Shown: positions 29,514-39,448, counted from the stretch's first letter. The stretch: DNA of 64,000 bases from Cupriavidus necator (GCF_013141915.1 NZ_SROX01000008.1:124001-188000), one strand, 5' to 3'. The notes: a model not told the origin generated them from the letters alone. Numbers and translations are program-made.

Positions 29514-31088
29514 TCAACCAGCGTTGGTCGGCAAGATTGCCCGAACCGCCGCAGGCCACCCGGCCCCCGCATCGCCCTGCACCACCCACTGCTTCATCGC
29601 CTCGATATCCGGCGCCAGGTAGCGGTCGCCTTCGACAAAATCCACCCGCGCGCGGATACGTGCCAGTTCCTGCTCGACCAGCGGCGACGACTTCAGCGGC
29701 CGGTGGAACTCGATGCCCTGCGCCGCGGCCATGGCCTCGATGCCGACCACCACCGCGGTATTGGCCGCCATCTCGCCCAGGCGGCGCGCGCCGTAGGTGG
29801 CCATCGACACATGGTCTTCCTGGTTGGCCGAGGTCGGCAGGCTGTCGACGCTGGACGGATGCGCCAGCGCTTTGTTTTCCGAGGCCAGCGCGGCGGCCGT
29901 CACCTGCGCGATCATGAAGCCCGAGTTCAAACCCCCGTCGCGCACCAGGAACGGCGGCAGGCCCGACAGCCCGGTATCGAGCAGCAGCGCCAGCCGGCGC
30001 TCGGAGATCGCGCCGATCTCGGCGATCGCCAGCGCGATGATGTCGGCGGCAAAGGCCACAGGCTCGGCGTGGAAGTTGCCGCCGGAGACCACGTCGCCCT
30101 GCGCCGAAAACACCAGCGGGTTGTCGGAGGCCGCATTGGCCTCGATCTGCAGGATGCGCGCGGCGTGCTGCAGGTTGTCCAGACACGCGCCCATCACCTG
30201 CGGCTGGCAGCGGATCGAATACGGGTCCTGCACGCGGCCGCAGGCCTTGTGCGAGTCGACGATCTCGCTGCCGTCCAGCATCGCGCGCACCGCGCCGGCC
30301 ACGGCGATCTGGCCGGCCTGGCCGCGGGCGGCATGGATGCGCGCGTCGAACGGCTTGACTGAGCCCTTGATGGCCTCGAGCGACAACGCGCCCGCAACCA
30401 GGCCGGCGGCAAACGCGTCTTCGGCGGCGAACAGGCCCGCCAGCGCCAGCGCGGTCGACACCTGGGTGCCATTGAGCAGCGCCAGGCCTTCCTTCGGGCC
30501 CAGTTCGAACGCCTGCAAGCCGGCATGGGCCAAGCCCTCGGCGGCGGGAACGCGCTTGCCGCCGACCAGCACCTCGCCCACGCCAATCAGCGTGCACGAC
30601 ATATGCGCCAGCGGCGCCAGGTCGCCCGAAGCGCCCACCGAGCCCTTGGCCGGGATGCAGGGCGTCACGCCGTGATTGACCAGCGCCAGCAGTGCCGCGA
30701 TCAGTTCGGGACGCACGCCGGAATGGCCGCGCGCCAGGCTGACCGCCTTGGTGGCCAGGATCAGCCGCACCGTATCCTCGGCCAGGTCCGGGCCGGTGCC
30801 CACGCTGTGCGACAGCACCAGGTTGCGCTGCAGTTGCGCCAGCTTGTCGTTGGGGATGCGCGTCTGCGCCAGCTTGCCGAAGCCGGTGTTGATGCCATAG
30901 ACCACGGCGTCGGCGTCGATGATGTCCTGCACCGTGGCCTGCGCGGCGCGAACGCCCGCCCAGGCCGATTCGGCCATGGCCAGACGCACCTCGCCGCGGT
31001 AGATGCGGCGCAGGTCGGCCAGCGTGACTTGGCCCGGCTGCAGTGTCAGCAGCGGACGGTTGGCTTGGTCATGTGGGCTCGCAGTCAT
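29514..31088 (-). CDS. hutH: Histidine ammonia-lyase
   Basis: HutH removes ammonia from histidine to give urocanate, the pathway's first step and the source of the inducer. The 524-residue protein carries the Ala-Ser-Gly triad at 153-155 ([15 protein letters not shown]) that cyclises to the MIO electrophile, and [10 protein letters not shown] at 64-73. It follows hutC by 63 bases, and the gap contains a HutC-type operator 12 bases before the ATG. Confidence 0.96.
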   Translation of the reverse strand: MTASPHDQANRPLLTLQPGQVTLADLRRIYRGEVRLAMAESAWAGVRAAQATVQDIIDADAVVYGINTGFGKLAQTRIPNDKLAQLQRNLVLSHSVGTGPDLAEDTVRLILATKAVSLARGHSGVRPELIAALLALVNHGVTPCIPAKGSVGASGDLAPLAHMSCTLIGVGEVLVGGKRVPAAEGLAHAGLQAFELGPKEGLALLNGTQVSTALALAGLFAAEDAFAAGLVAGALSLEAIKGSVKPFDARIHAARGQAGQIAVAGAVRAMLDGSEIVDSHKACGRVQDPYSIRCQPQVMGACLDNLQHAARILQIEANAASDNPLVFSAQGDVVSGGNFHAEPVAFAADIIALAIAEIGAISERRLALLLDTGLSGLPPFLVRDGGLNSGFMIAQVTAAALASENKALAHPSSVDSLPTSANQEDHVSMATYGARRLGEMAANTAVVVGIEAMAAAQGIEFHRPLKSSPLVEQELARIRARVDFVEGDRYLAPDIEAMKQWVVQGDAGAGWPAAVRAILPTNAG

Positions 31089-31095
31089 TTGTATG

Positions 31096-31111
31096 TTCCT
31101 GTCTATACAGC
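31096..31111. promoter_or_regulatory. Probable HutC operator upstream of hutH
   Basis: TTCCTGTCTATACAGC contains the palindrome-like core TGTCTATACA (31100-31109). It ends 12 bases before the hutH start codon on the minus strand. The exact reverse complement of all 16 bases occurs at 34782-34797. GntR/HutC proteins recognise sites of the form TGTnTAnACA, and urocanate releases them. Confidence 0.75.
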
Positions 31112-31151
31112 TTAGATAAAAATCTGGATCGTCAGGCGGATTCTTGTGGAA

Positions 31152-31913
31152 TCAGCCGAAAGCGGGATTGCCGTCGGCGCGGAAGCGGCTGCCGAGGCGG
31201 TAGCGGTTGCCCGGATGCAGGCAGCGCACAAAGGTCACCGGCACGCCGTTGGTCCAGGTGCGGCGCGTCAGCATCAGGCAAGCCTGCGTCGGCGGCATTT
31301 CCAACTGGGCGGCTTGTTCCGGAGTGGCGGCAATGGCGTCGACCACATGTTCGACCTGGTCGTAGGGCACATGGCGCAGCAGGTATTCGCCGGGCTGGGT
31401 CGCGCTGAAATCCTGGCTGATGAAGTCCGGCGCCACGCGCGGGTTGACGTAGCGGTCTTCCAACTGCACCGGCACGCCGTCCTCGCGATGCACGCAGACC
31501 GAGTGGAACACCGACTCGCCGGTGCGCAGCTCCAGCGCCGCGGCCACCTCGATCGAGGCCGAGACGCGCTCCACCAGGATCACGTCGCAGGCATAGTCAT
31601 GCCCGCGCATGCGGATCTCGTCCTGCAGGTTGACCACCGACAGCAGCGTAGACTGCGGCTTGTGCTCGGCGACAAAGGTGCCCACGCCGGCCACGCGCAC
31701 CACCCGGCCCTGCTCCTGCAGCTCGCGCAGCGCCCGGTTCACGGTCATGCGCGATACGCCGAAGCGGTTCACCAGCTCCTGCTCCGACGGCACCCGGTCG
31801 CCCGGCTGCCACGCGCCGCTCTGGATCTGGCGGGCGATGTACTCCTTCACCTGCTGGTAGAGCGCGGTGGGAGAGGCAGAAGCGGAAGTCGGGGTGCCGG
31901 CGGCGTGGTTCAT
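31152..31913 (-). CDS. hutC: Histidine utilisation repressor (GntR/HutC family)
   Basis: The 253-residue regulator has an N-terminal GntR winged helix (about residues 15-85; VPSEQELVNRFGVSRMTVNRA) and a UTRA effector domain (about 100-245) that binds urocanate. In this family, urocanate binding releases the operator. The gene lies 6 bases after the ABC ATPase gene and before hutH, and matching operators occur on both sides of the unit, so it probably represses its own operon. Confidence 0.94.
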   Translation of the reverse strand: MNHAAGTPTSASASPTALYQQVKEYIARQIQSGAWQPGDRVPSEQELVNRFGVSRMTVNRALRELQEQGRVVRVAGVGTFVAEHKPQSTLLSVVNLQDEIRMRGHDYACDVILVERVSASIEVAAALELRTGESVFHSVCVHREDGVPVQLEDRYVNPRVAPDFISQDFSATQPGEYLLRHVPYDQVEHVVDAIAATPEQAAQLEMPPTQACLMLTRRTWTNGVPVTFVRCLHPGNRYRLGSRFRADGNPAFG

Positions 31914-31919
31914 AAGGTC

Positions 31920-32699
31920 TTAGTGCTCGGCCGCGGCCATCGCCTCGGCGCGGATTTCCTCGGTCAGCCGCGCCTTGAGCGCGGAGAACTCCGGCGTAGT
32001 CTTGATCGTGTAATGGCGCGGGTGCGGAAAATCGACCGCGATCTCGCTCTTGATCCGACCCGGCCTGGCGGAGAACACCGCCACCCGGTTGGCCATGAAG
32101 ATGGCCTCGTCGATATCGTGGGTCACGAATAATACCGTCTTGCGCGACGCCTCCCAGATGCCCAGCAGCAGCTCCTGCATCAGCACGCGGGTCTGGTTGT
32201 CGAGCGCGCCGAAGGGCTCGTCGAGCAGCAGGATCTTGGGGTCGTTGGCCAGCGCGCGCGCGATCGCGGTGCGCTGCTGCATGCCGCCGGACAGCTGCTT
32301 GGGGAAATGGTGCTCGAAGCCGCGCAGCCCCACGCGCTGGATAAAGAAGTCGCTGCGCTCCTTCTGCTCGGCCGCGCTCATGCCGCGCTCGCGCAGGCCG
32401 AAGCGCACGTTCTGCTCGATCGTCAGCCACGGGAACAGCGTGTACGACTGGAACACCATGCCGCGGTCGGCGCCGGGCGCGAACACCGGCTGGCCGTCAA
32501 GCAGCACGCGCCCGCTGGTCGGGGTGTCGAGCCCCGCGACGATGCGCAGCAGCGTGGACTTGCCGCAGCCCGACGGGCCCAGAATGGTGACGAAGTCGTT
32601 GTCGCGCACTTCGAAATCGACCGGCTGCAATGCCAGCGTCTGGCCGCCGCGCGGGTTGGAGAAGGTCCGCGAGACCTGCTGGATGGACAGTGCGCTCAT
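31920..32699 (-). CDS. ABC transporter ATP-binding protein, NitT/TauT family
   Basis: The 259-residue ATPase has Walker A GPSGCGKST (about residues 41-49), the signature LSGGMQQR and Walker B KILLLDEPFGALD. The Q loop and the late motif VTHDIDEA match the nitrate/sulfonate/taurine class. The start overlaps the permease stop by four bases. The whole transporter is the front part of the hut operon, so its substrate is probably histidine, urocanate or a related imidazole compound rather than a sulfonate. Confidence 0.88.
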   Translation of the reverse strand: MSALSIQQVSRTFSNPRGGQTLALQPVDFEVRDNDFVTILGPSGCGKSTLLRIVAGLDTPTSGRVLLDGQPVFAPGADRGMVFQSYTLFPWLTIEQNVRFGLRERGMSAAEQKERSDFFIQRVGLRGFEHHFPKQLSGGMQQRTAIARALANDPKILLLDEPFGALDNQTRVLMQELLLGIWEASRKTVLFVTHDIDEAIFMANRVAVFSARPGRIKSEIAVDFPHPRHYTIKTTPEFSALKARLTEEIRAEAMAAAEH

Positions 32700-33565
32700 T
32701 GGATCGAACTCCACGGGAACAGGCGCTGGTTGGCGCGCTTGAAGACAAGGTCCGAGACCAGGCCGATGCAGCCGATCACGATGATGCCGAAGATGATCTG
32801 GCCGGTATTGAGCAGCGCCTGGCTGTCGGTGATCATGTGCCCGATGCCCGACGACGAGCCGATCAGTTCGGCCACGATCACGTAGGTCCAGGCCCAGCCC
32901 AGTACCAGCCGCAGGATCTCGGCGATTTCCGGCGCCGCGCCCGGGATCAGCACGCGCCGCACGATGCCGGCGCTGTTGGCGCCCAGCGTGTACGCGGCCT
33001 CGACCAGGTCCTTGCGCGCACCGCCGACCGCCACCGCCACCATCAGCACGATCTGGAAGAACGAGCCGATGAAGATCACCAGCAGCTTCTGGGTCTCGCC
33101 GATGCCGGCCCACAGGATCAGCAGCGGGATGAAGGCCGACGCCGGCAGGTAGCGGCAGAACGAGACAAAGGGCTCGAAGAAGGCCTCGGCCGCCTTGTAC
33201 GCGCCCATGAAGATGCCCAGCGGCACCGCCAGCACCGCGGCCAGCACGAAGCCGCCGACCACGCGCCACACGGTCATGCCGATGTCGCCGATGAAGTTGT
33301 ACTCGGTGAACAGGGTCAGGCCTTCCCTGGCCATCGTCATCGGGTCGGCCAGGAACGTGCGCGGCACGAAGCCGCCCAGCGTCACCACCGCCCAGATGCC
33401 GAAGAACAGCACGAAGAAGGACAGGCCCAGCATCCAGCGGGTGTTGGGCGCCACCGGCACCAGCGGTGCCAGCCAGGGATGGCGCCGGCGCACCGGCGCG
33501 TCCCCGGCGGCGGGGGCCGCCACGGCGGCAGCCGGGGCGGGTGAACCAATACGGGCTTGCGTCAT
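32696..33565 (-). CDS. ABC transporter permease, NitT/TauT family
   Basis: The 289-residue membrane protein has an alanine/proline-rich cytoplasmic N-terminus (about 40 residues), then about six membrane segments. The EAA-type loop is visible as EAAYTLGANSAGIVRRVLIPGAAPEI, which contacts the ATPase; the first residues of this stretch are near position 166. The partner binding protein lies 28 bases upstream and the ATPase overlaps by four bases. Confidence 0.87.
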   Translation of the reverse strand: MTQARIGSPAPAAAVAAPAAGDAPVRRRHPWLAPLVPVAPNTRWMLGLSFFVLFFGIWAVVTLGGFVPRTFLADPMTMAREGLTLFTEYNFIGDIGMTVWRVVGGFVLAAVLAVPLGIFMGAYKAAEAFFEPFVSFCRYLPASAFIPLLILWAGIGETQKLLVIFIGSFFQIVLMVAVAVGGARKDLVEAAYTLGANSAGIVRRVLIPGAAPEIAEILRLVLGWAWTYVIVAELIGSSSGIGHMITDSQALLNTGQIIFGIIVIGCIGLVSDLVFKRANQRLFPWSSIQ

Positions 33566-33593
33566 GACGTCACGCCTCCTGAGAACTGCCGGG

Positions 33594-34562
33594 TTACTTG
33601 AGGAAACGTGCGTCGTACAGCTTGGTCACGTCCGGCACCTGGCGGATCACGCCGATGTCCAGCAGCACCGCGGCCGCTTCCTTGCTGAAGCTGGCGAGCT
33701 CGCCTTCAAAAAACTTCTTGTTGGCCTCGCGGTCCTGCCAGCGCAGGTAGGCGGATGACTTGGCGAACTGCTCGCCGGTCTGCTTGACCGCCGCGCCCAT
33801 GATGTCGTTGGCCTTGGCCGGCTCCTTGCGGATCATCTCGAGCGCCTCGAAGTAGCTGTCGACCAGCGCCTGCGCGGCCTTGGGATTGTCCTTGAGCCAC
33901 TTGGGCGCGCAGCCGAGCGTGTCGGTCACCATCGGATAGTCGAGCGTGGTCGCCAGGATCTTGCCCTTGTCCGGGTTCTGGCGCACCGTCGACAGGTACG
34001 GCTCATAGGTCATGGCGCCGTCGTTCTGCCCCGCCACGAAGGCTTGCGCGGCGGCTTGCGGCGACAGCGTGGTGGTTTTCACGTCCTTGAGCGACATGCC
34101 GTTCTTCTTCAGCATCCAGGCCAGGCCAAAGTACGGCGCGGTGCCCGGCGCATCGACGCCGATGGTCTTGCCCTTCAGGTCGGCAAAGGTCTTCACGTCG
34201 GTGCGCACGGCCAGGCCGTCGGCGCCGTAGGACTTGTCGAGCTGCACGATCTGGGTGATGGGCACGCCATTGGCGTTCCAGGCCACATGGGTTTCGACGG
34301 TGGTCGCCGCGCACTGGATCGCGCCGGAGGCCAGCGCCAGGTGGCGGTCCTTCTGCGGGATCATCTTGATGTCGACGTCGACACCGTGCTTCTTGAAGAT
34401 GCCGGCCTTGTCGGCCAGTGTCAGCGGCGCGAAACCGGTCCAGCCGCTCATGCCCAGCGTCACCGGAGTGTTATCCGCCTGCGCCGCACCGGCTCCCAAT
34501 GCCGCCATCAGCATCGCCGCCTGCACTGCCATCCGACCGCGAAACCTGCCTGGATTCCTCAT
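33594..34562 (-). CDS. ABC transporter substrate-binding protein, NitT/TauT family
   Basis: The 322-residue periplasmic protein has a signal peptide ending AAQA (about residue 29) and then the SsuA/TauA-type fold (VTLGMSGWTGFAPLTLADKAGIFKKHG). I chose the ATG at 34562, with AGGAGC upstream, over the longer frame to 34601. It is the first gene of the hut unit, and its promoter carries a HutC-type operator in the spacer. Binding-protein sequence alone would suggest sulfonates; context suggests an imidazole ligand. Confidence 0.87.
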   Translation of the reverse strand: MRNPGRFRGRMAVQAAMLMAALGAGAAQADNTPVTLGMSGWTGFAPLTLADKAGIFKKHGVDVDIKMIPQKDRHLALASGAIQCAATTVETHVAWNANGVPITQIVQLDKSYGADGLAVRTDVKTFADLKGKTIGVDAPGTAPYFGLAWMLKKNGMSLKDVKTTTLSPQAAAQAFVAGQNDGAMTYEPYLSTVRQNPDKGKILATTLDYPMVTDTLGCAPKWLKDNPKAAQALVDSYFEALEMIRKEPAKANDIMGAAVKQTGEQFAKSSAYLRWQDREANKKFFEGELASFSKEAAAVLLDIGVIRQVPDVTKLYDARFLK

Positions 34563-34627
34563 CTGTACGCTCCTTTGGTGTGTCCGTCGACGGCGGGCCA
34601 TGCATGTGGCCGCACTCGTTTTCGGGC

Positions 34628-34656
34628 ATTAAACAATGCCTGTATATACAAGTCAA
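34628..34656 (-). promoter_or_regulatory. Promoter of the ABC-hut operon with a HutC operator in its spacer
   Basis: Read on the minus strand, TTGACT (34656-34651) and TTTAAT (34633-34628) are separated by exactly 17 bases. The spacer starts with the perfect palindrome TGTATATACA (34650-34641), directly next to the -35 box. A repressor bound there would block RNA polymerase. The substrate-binding protein starts 66 bases downstream. Confidence 0.75.
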
Positions 34657-34781
34657 CGTAGGGCTTCCACCAAGCAACCGGGCGGATAAATACTACGAAA
34701 TGCGCCATACATCACGCCATCACCACTGGATGGGCACCATTCCAGGCACGCGGGCACCAGCCCGGCGCACAAAAAGTGTTG

Positions 34782-34797
34782 CTGTATAGACAGGAAT
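34782..34797. promoter_or_regulatory. Upstream HutC-type operator
   Basis: GCTGTATAGACAGGAA is the exact reverse complement of the operator at 31096-31111, with core TGTATAGACA (34784-34793). It lies 133 bases upstream of the promoter at 34628-34656, a spacing that would allow DNA looping between two repressor dimers. It is 61 bases beyond the 3' end of the neighbouring oxidoreductase gene. Confidence 0.65.
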
Positions 34798-34857
34798 CTG
34801 ACGACGCACTTGGGCAGCAAACCCCATGCCACGGTCGCGTGGCAGCCCGCGGGAAGT

Positions 34858-35865
34858 TCAGGCGTCGAAGAAGGCGTTGACGGTGGGATATCGCAGCCGC
34901 AGCCGCAGTTCGCGCTTGAGCCGGCGGTTGTCGAGCCGGCGCGACTCGCTCATGAAGCTGAGCAGGGTCTTGTCGATCACCTGGAGCGCCTCGGGGCGGG
35001 TAATGCGTGGCGGACGCGGCAGCCCGCGGCGCTCGGCGACAAGGTCGAAATAGTCGGCCATGCGCAGTTCGGTATCGTCGCTGGCATGGACCACGCGCTG
35101 CGGGCGGCCGCGGAACAGCGCAGCCACCATGATGCGCGCGAGGTCGTCGGCATGGATGTGGCTGGTGTAGACGTCGTCTTGCGGCGCCAGCGCGGGCGTG
35201 CCGCGCCGCAGCCGGGCCACCGGCAGGCGGTCTTCGGCGTAGATGCCCGGGATGCGCACCACGCTGGCGCGCCAGCCGGCATCGCGGCCGAACCTGCGCA
35301 CCGCCTGCTCGGCGGCGACGCGGCGGCGCGCGCGCGCGGTCTGGGGTCGCACTGCATGGAATTCGGCCACGCGCGCGCCCTGGCGGTCGCCGTAGACGCC
35401 GGTGGTGCTGGCGTAGACAAACGCAGCGCGGGGCAGGGTACGGTCGGGTAGAATGGCGGGCTCGCCGGGAAGCATGCCGGCAGCCGTGCTGGCACGGCGC
35501 CAGGCCGTCCGGCGCAATGCGGCGAGCAATGCACGCGTGCGCGGATCGCCTTCGCCCTGCCCGGGTGGCGGCGCCAGGTCCAGCACCCGCGTGGCCAGCC
35601 CGCGCAGCCGTGCCAGCGTGGCCGGCCGGTCCAGGTCCGCCACCAGCGGCACCGCGCCGGCGGCACGCAGTTCGGCGCGGCGCGCCGGCTGCGAGGTCAC
35701 GGCGAAGACCCGCATGCGCGACGACAGGATACGCAGGCAGCGCGTCCCCACATCCCCGCAGCCTACGATCAGCAGGCGCGGGCGGCCCAGCCGGCGCGAC
35801 GGCACCGGCAGCCGCGGAAATTGTGGGGGGCGCGCAGGCTGCTGCTTCGACAGAATTTGGCTCAT
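34858..35865 (-). CDS. NAD(P)-binding epimerase/dehydratase-like protein (YeeZ type)
   Basis: The 335-residue protein has an N-terminal Rossmann motif LLIVGCGDVGTRCL (about residues 31-44; a GxGxxG variant) and the extended-SDR pattern VYASTTGVYGD in which the usual YxxxK pair is not obvious. That fits the YeeZ-like group of uncertain function. The first 28 residues are Pro/Arg-rich and may not be translated: the ATG at 35865 is only 9 bases from the divergent start at 35875, and a GTG about 20 codons inside is an alternative. Confidence 0.7.
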   Translation of the reverse strand: MSQILSKQQPARPPQFPRLPVPSRRLGRPRLLIVGCGDVGTRCLRILSSRMRVFAVTSQPARRAELRAAGAVPLVADLDRPATLARLRGLATRVLDLAPPPGQGEGDPRTRALLAALRRTAWRRASTAAGMLPGEPAILPDRTLPRAAFVYASTTGVYGDRQGARVAEFHAVRPQTARARRRVAAEQAVRRFGRDAGWRASVVRIPGIYAEDRLPVARLRRGTPALAPQDDVYTSHIHADDLARIMVAALFRGRPQRVVHASDDTELRMADYFDLVAERRGLPRPPRITRPEALQVIDKTLLSFMSESRRLDNRRLKRELRLRLRYPTVNAFFDA

Positions 35866-35874
35866 AGACCGATT

Positions 35875-36933
35875 ATGGCTTATCAAGTAACCGTCATGCC
35901 CAGCGGCCACAAGTTTGAAGTGGCCACGGACGAAACCATCCTCGGCGCGGCCCTGCGCCACAGCATCGGGCTGCCCTACGGCTGCAAGAACGGCGCCTGC
36001 GGTTCGTGCAAGGGCCGCGTGCTCGAAGGCACCATCGTGCAGGGCGACCATGCCCCTTCGGCCCTGACTGCTCAGGAAAAGACCGAGGGCCGCGCGCTGT
36101 TCTGCTGCGCCAACGCCGCCTCGGACATCACCATCGAATGCCGCGAAGTCCACGGCGCGGGCGACATCCCGATCAAGAAGGTGCCGTGCCGCGTGACCTC
36201 GCTCGAGCGCCTGGCCGACGACGTGATCGCGATCAAGCTGCAGTTGCCCGCCACCGAGCGCATGCAATACCTGGCCGGCCAGTACGTGGAATTCCTGCTG
36301 CGCGACGGCAAGCGCCGCAGCTATTCGATCGCCACGCCGCCGCACGAGGACGGCCCGATCGAACTGCATATCCGCCATATGCCCGGCGGCGCGTTTACCG
36401 ATTACGTGTTCGGCGCCAAGGAAGGCCAGCCGGCCATGAAGGAACGCGACATCCTGCGCTTCGAAGGCCCGCTGGGCAGCTTCTTCCTGCGCGAGGAGTC
36501 CGACGCCCCGATCATCCTGCTGGCCTCCGGCACCGGCTTCGCCCCCATCAAGGCCATCGTCGAGCACGCCGCCTACACCGGCATCACGCGCCCGATGACG
36601 CTGTACTGGGGCGGTCGCCGGCCCAAGGACCTGTACATGCACGCGCTCGCCGAGCAGTGGGCGCGCGACCTGCCCAACTTCAAGTACGTGCCGGTGGTCT
36701 CCGACGCGCTGCCCGAAGACAACTGGCAGGGCCGCACCGGCTTCGTCCACCAGGCCGTGATTGCAGATCACCCCGACCTGTCTGGCCACGAGGTCTACGC
36801 CTGCGGTGCGCCGGTGATGATCAACGCCGCGCGCGGCGACTTCACGCGCCAGTGCCAGCTGCATGAAGACGCGTTTTTCGCCGACTCGTTCACCTCCGAG
36901 GCCGACATGCACGCGGCCACGCCCGCGGCCTGA
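35875..36933 (+). CDS. Ferredoxin-type flavin reductase (annotated family: CDP-6-deoxy-glucoseen reductase)
   Basis: The 352-residue protein joins an N-terminal plant-type [2Fe-2S] ferredoxin (YGCKNGACGSCKGRV, with the fourth cysteine in LFCCANA) to a ferredoxin-NADP reductase module (FAD motif RRSYSIATPP; NAD motif LLASGTGFAPI). Relatives are named AscD or RfbI, the NADH-dependent reductase of 3,6-dideoxysugar synthesis. No sugar genes are nearby, so it more likely supplies electrons to some other enzyme. The ATG at 35875 has no clear Shine-Dalgarno sequence. Confidence 0.82.
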   Translation: MAYQVTVMPSGHKFEVATDETILGAALRHSIGLPYGCKNGACGSCKGRVLEGTIVQGDHAPSALTAQEKTEGRALFCCANAASDITIECREVHGAGDIPIKKVPCRVTSLERLADDVIAIKLQLPATERMQYLAGQYVEFLLRDGKRRSYSIATPPHEDGPIELHIRHMPGGAFTDYVFGAKEGQPAMKERDILRFEGPLGSFFLREESDAPIILLASGTGFAPIKAIVEHAAYTGITRPMTLYWGGRRPKDLYMHALAEQWARDLPNFKYVPVVSDALPEDNWQGRTGFVHQAVIADHPDLSGHEVYACGAPVMINAARGDFTRQCQLHEDAFFADSFTSEADMHAATPAA

Positions 36934-36991
36934 GGGCCGTCGGCGCGCCGTTCCGCCAGCGCAACAGTGCCCGGGCCCGCCAAAATTCGTT

Positions 36992-37020
36992 TTGACACCC
37001 GGGCCCATGCGCCTTATATT
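36992..37020 (+). promoter_or_regulatory. Consensus sigma-70 promoter upstream of the argD-like gene
   Basis: TTGACA (36992-36997) and TATATT (37015-37020) are separated by 17 bases. This is the best promoter match in the window. Transcription should begin near 37027-37028, at or next to the ATG of the 22-codon leader frame. Confidence 0.8.
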
Positions 37021-37027
37021 TGCCCGC

Positions 37028-37096
37028 ATGCACACGACCTTCAACCGACGCCGCAGCTTCCGTACGTCGCTCCCCGCTGGGGTGCCGCGCGGCTGA
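37028..37096 (+). CDS. Candidate arginine-rich leader peptide
   Basis: A 22-codon frame reads MHTTFNRRRSFRTSLPAGVP followed by Arg-Gly and TGA. Five of the 22 residues are Arg, three of them consecutive (codons CGA, CGC, CGC at 37046-37054), and the third codon positions are mostly G or C, as in real genes here. The ATG lies about where transcription should start, so the mRNA would be leaderless. The terminator at 37124-37153 and an argD-like gene follow, which suggests attenuation by arginine supply. That it is translated is inference. Confidence 0.45.
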   Translation: MHTTFNRRRSFRTSLPAGVPRG

Positions 37097-37123
37097 CCGT
37101 CGACTGCGTCTGTTCATGTCAAC

Positions 37124-37153
37124 GAGCCACGGGCAACCCCCGTGGCTTTTTGT
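37124..37153 (+). terminator. Terminator in the argD leader (putative attenuator)
   Basis: GAGCCACGGG and CCCGTGGCT form a strong stem followed by TTTTTGTTTTTG. It lies between the promoter and the aminotransferase gene on the same strand, so it must be bypassed for expression. The segment CCCGCTGG (37073-37080) can pair with CCACGGG (37127-37133) with one bulged base and would break the stem, giving a possible antiterminator. Confidence 0.7.
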
Positions 37154-37219
37154 TTTTGTTCTCGTTGCGTCTTTCGCGCCCGTCCGTCCATCGTTACACG
37201 CCGACCCCTGGAGTCCGCC

Positions 37220-38407
<1,188 letters not shown>

Positions 38408-38486
38408 GCCTTCCGGCAACGCCTGAAAGAGGCCTCGTTTGCGCGAGCCTTCAGATTACTGACAAAGCAACCATCCCGCCGGGCTG

Positions 38487-38613
38487 CTCCCCTCTCCCGC
38501 CTGCGGGAGAGGGGCCGGGGGAGAGGGCAGGAGCATCCATGAAGTGAAGTGCGTCGGTACTGCCAGCGCCTGCCCTCTCCCCCACCCCTCTCCCATAAAT
38601 GGGAGAGGGGAGA
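38487..38613. repeat. Pair of REP-like CTCTCCC palindromes, copies 5 and 6
   Basis: Copy 5 (38487-38527) carries CTCCCCTCTCCCGC and GCGGGAGAGGGGCCGGGG. Copy 6 (38572-38613) is in the opposite orientation with an ATAAAT loop. The composite lies between the convergent argD-like gene and livF and matches the arrangement at 29392-29505. Confidence 0.75.
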
Positions 38614-38644
38614 CAACACGCGCAGGGCAGACTATGTCAGGAGC

Positions 38645-38675
38645 AAAAAAGCCTCGCTTGCGCGAGGCTTTTTTG
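38645..38675. terminator. Bidirectional terminator between argD and livF
   Basis: AAAAAAGCCTCGC and GCGAGGCTTTTTT form a perfect stem around a 4-base loop, with A and T runs on the two sides. It serves both convergent transcription units. Confidence 0.88.
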
Positions 38676-38698
38676 CTCTGCGGCGGGCGCTACGCCGC

Positions 38699-39448
38699 TT
38701 ACTCCCCCAGGTACGCTGCCCGCACCTTCGGATCATCCAGCATCTGGCTGGCCTCGCCGCTCATGGTGATCAGGCCGGACTCCATCACGTAGCCGCGGTG
38801 CGCGGCCTGCAGCGCCAGGCGCGCGTTCTGCTCGACCAGCAGCACGGTCACCCCCTGCGCCGAGATGTCGCGCACGACCTCGAAGATCTTCTCCACCATG
38901 ATCGGCGACAGACCCATCGACGGTTCGTCCAGCAGCAAAACCTTGGGCTGGCTCATCAGCGCGCGCGCCATCGCCAGCATCTGCTGCTCGCCGCCGGACA
39001 TGGTGCCCGCCAGCTGGTTGGCGCGCTCCTTCAGGCGCGGGAAGATGCCGAACATGCGCTCGACGTCGGCCTTGATGCCGGCCTCGTCGTTGCGCGTGTA
39101 GGCGCCCATCTGCAGGTTCTCGGTGATGGTCATGCGCGCAAATACGCCGCGGCCTTCCGGCACCATCGCCAAACCCTGCTTGAGCAGCGCGTAGCTGGGC
39201 ACGCCCTTGATCGACTTGCCCATGTACTCCACGTCGCCGCCGGCCCAGCCCTGCAGGCCGGTGATGGCCTTCATGGTGGTGGTCTTGCCGGCACCGTTGG
39301 CGCCGATCAGCGTGACGAGCTCGCCGTCCCGGATTTCCAGGTCGATGCCCTTGACGGCCTGGATGCCGCCGTAGGCAACCTTCAGGCCGGAGATCTTCAG
39401 TACTGTCTGTTTCATTGCAGGCTGATTCATTACGTCCGCTCCCGCCAT
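38699..39448 (-). CDS. livF: Branched-chain amino acid ABC transporter, ATPase LivF
   Basis: The 249-residue ATPase has Walker A GANGAGKTT, the signature MSGGEQQM and Walker B VLLLDEPSMGLSP. The last motif with 'GLSP' separates LivF from LivG. I chose the ATG at 39448, which overlaps the livG stop by one base; in-frame ATGs at 39430 and 39415 are alternatives, the last giving the usual LivF length. It is the last gene of livKHMGF. Confidence 0.93.
   Translation of the reverse strand: MAGADVMNQPAMKQTVLKISGLKVAYGGIQAVKGIDLEIRDGELVTLIGANGAGKTTTMKAITGLQGWAGGDVEYMGKSIKGVPSYALLKQGLAMVPEGRGVFARMTITENLQMGAYTRNDEAGIKADVERMFGIFPRLKERANQLAGTMSGGEQQMLAMARALMSQPKVLLLDEPSMGLSPIMVEKIFEVVRDISAQGVTVLLVEQNARLALQAAHRGYVMESGLITMSGEASQMLDDPKVRAAYLGE

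Noticed and set aside
35875-36933. Assignment of the flavin reductase to dideoxysugar synthesis (ascD)
   Set aside because: The family name fits, but no nucleotide-sugar gene is present within the window, so I did not give the symbol or the pathway.
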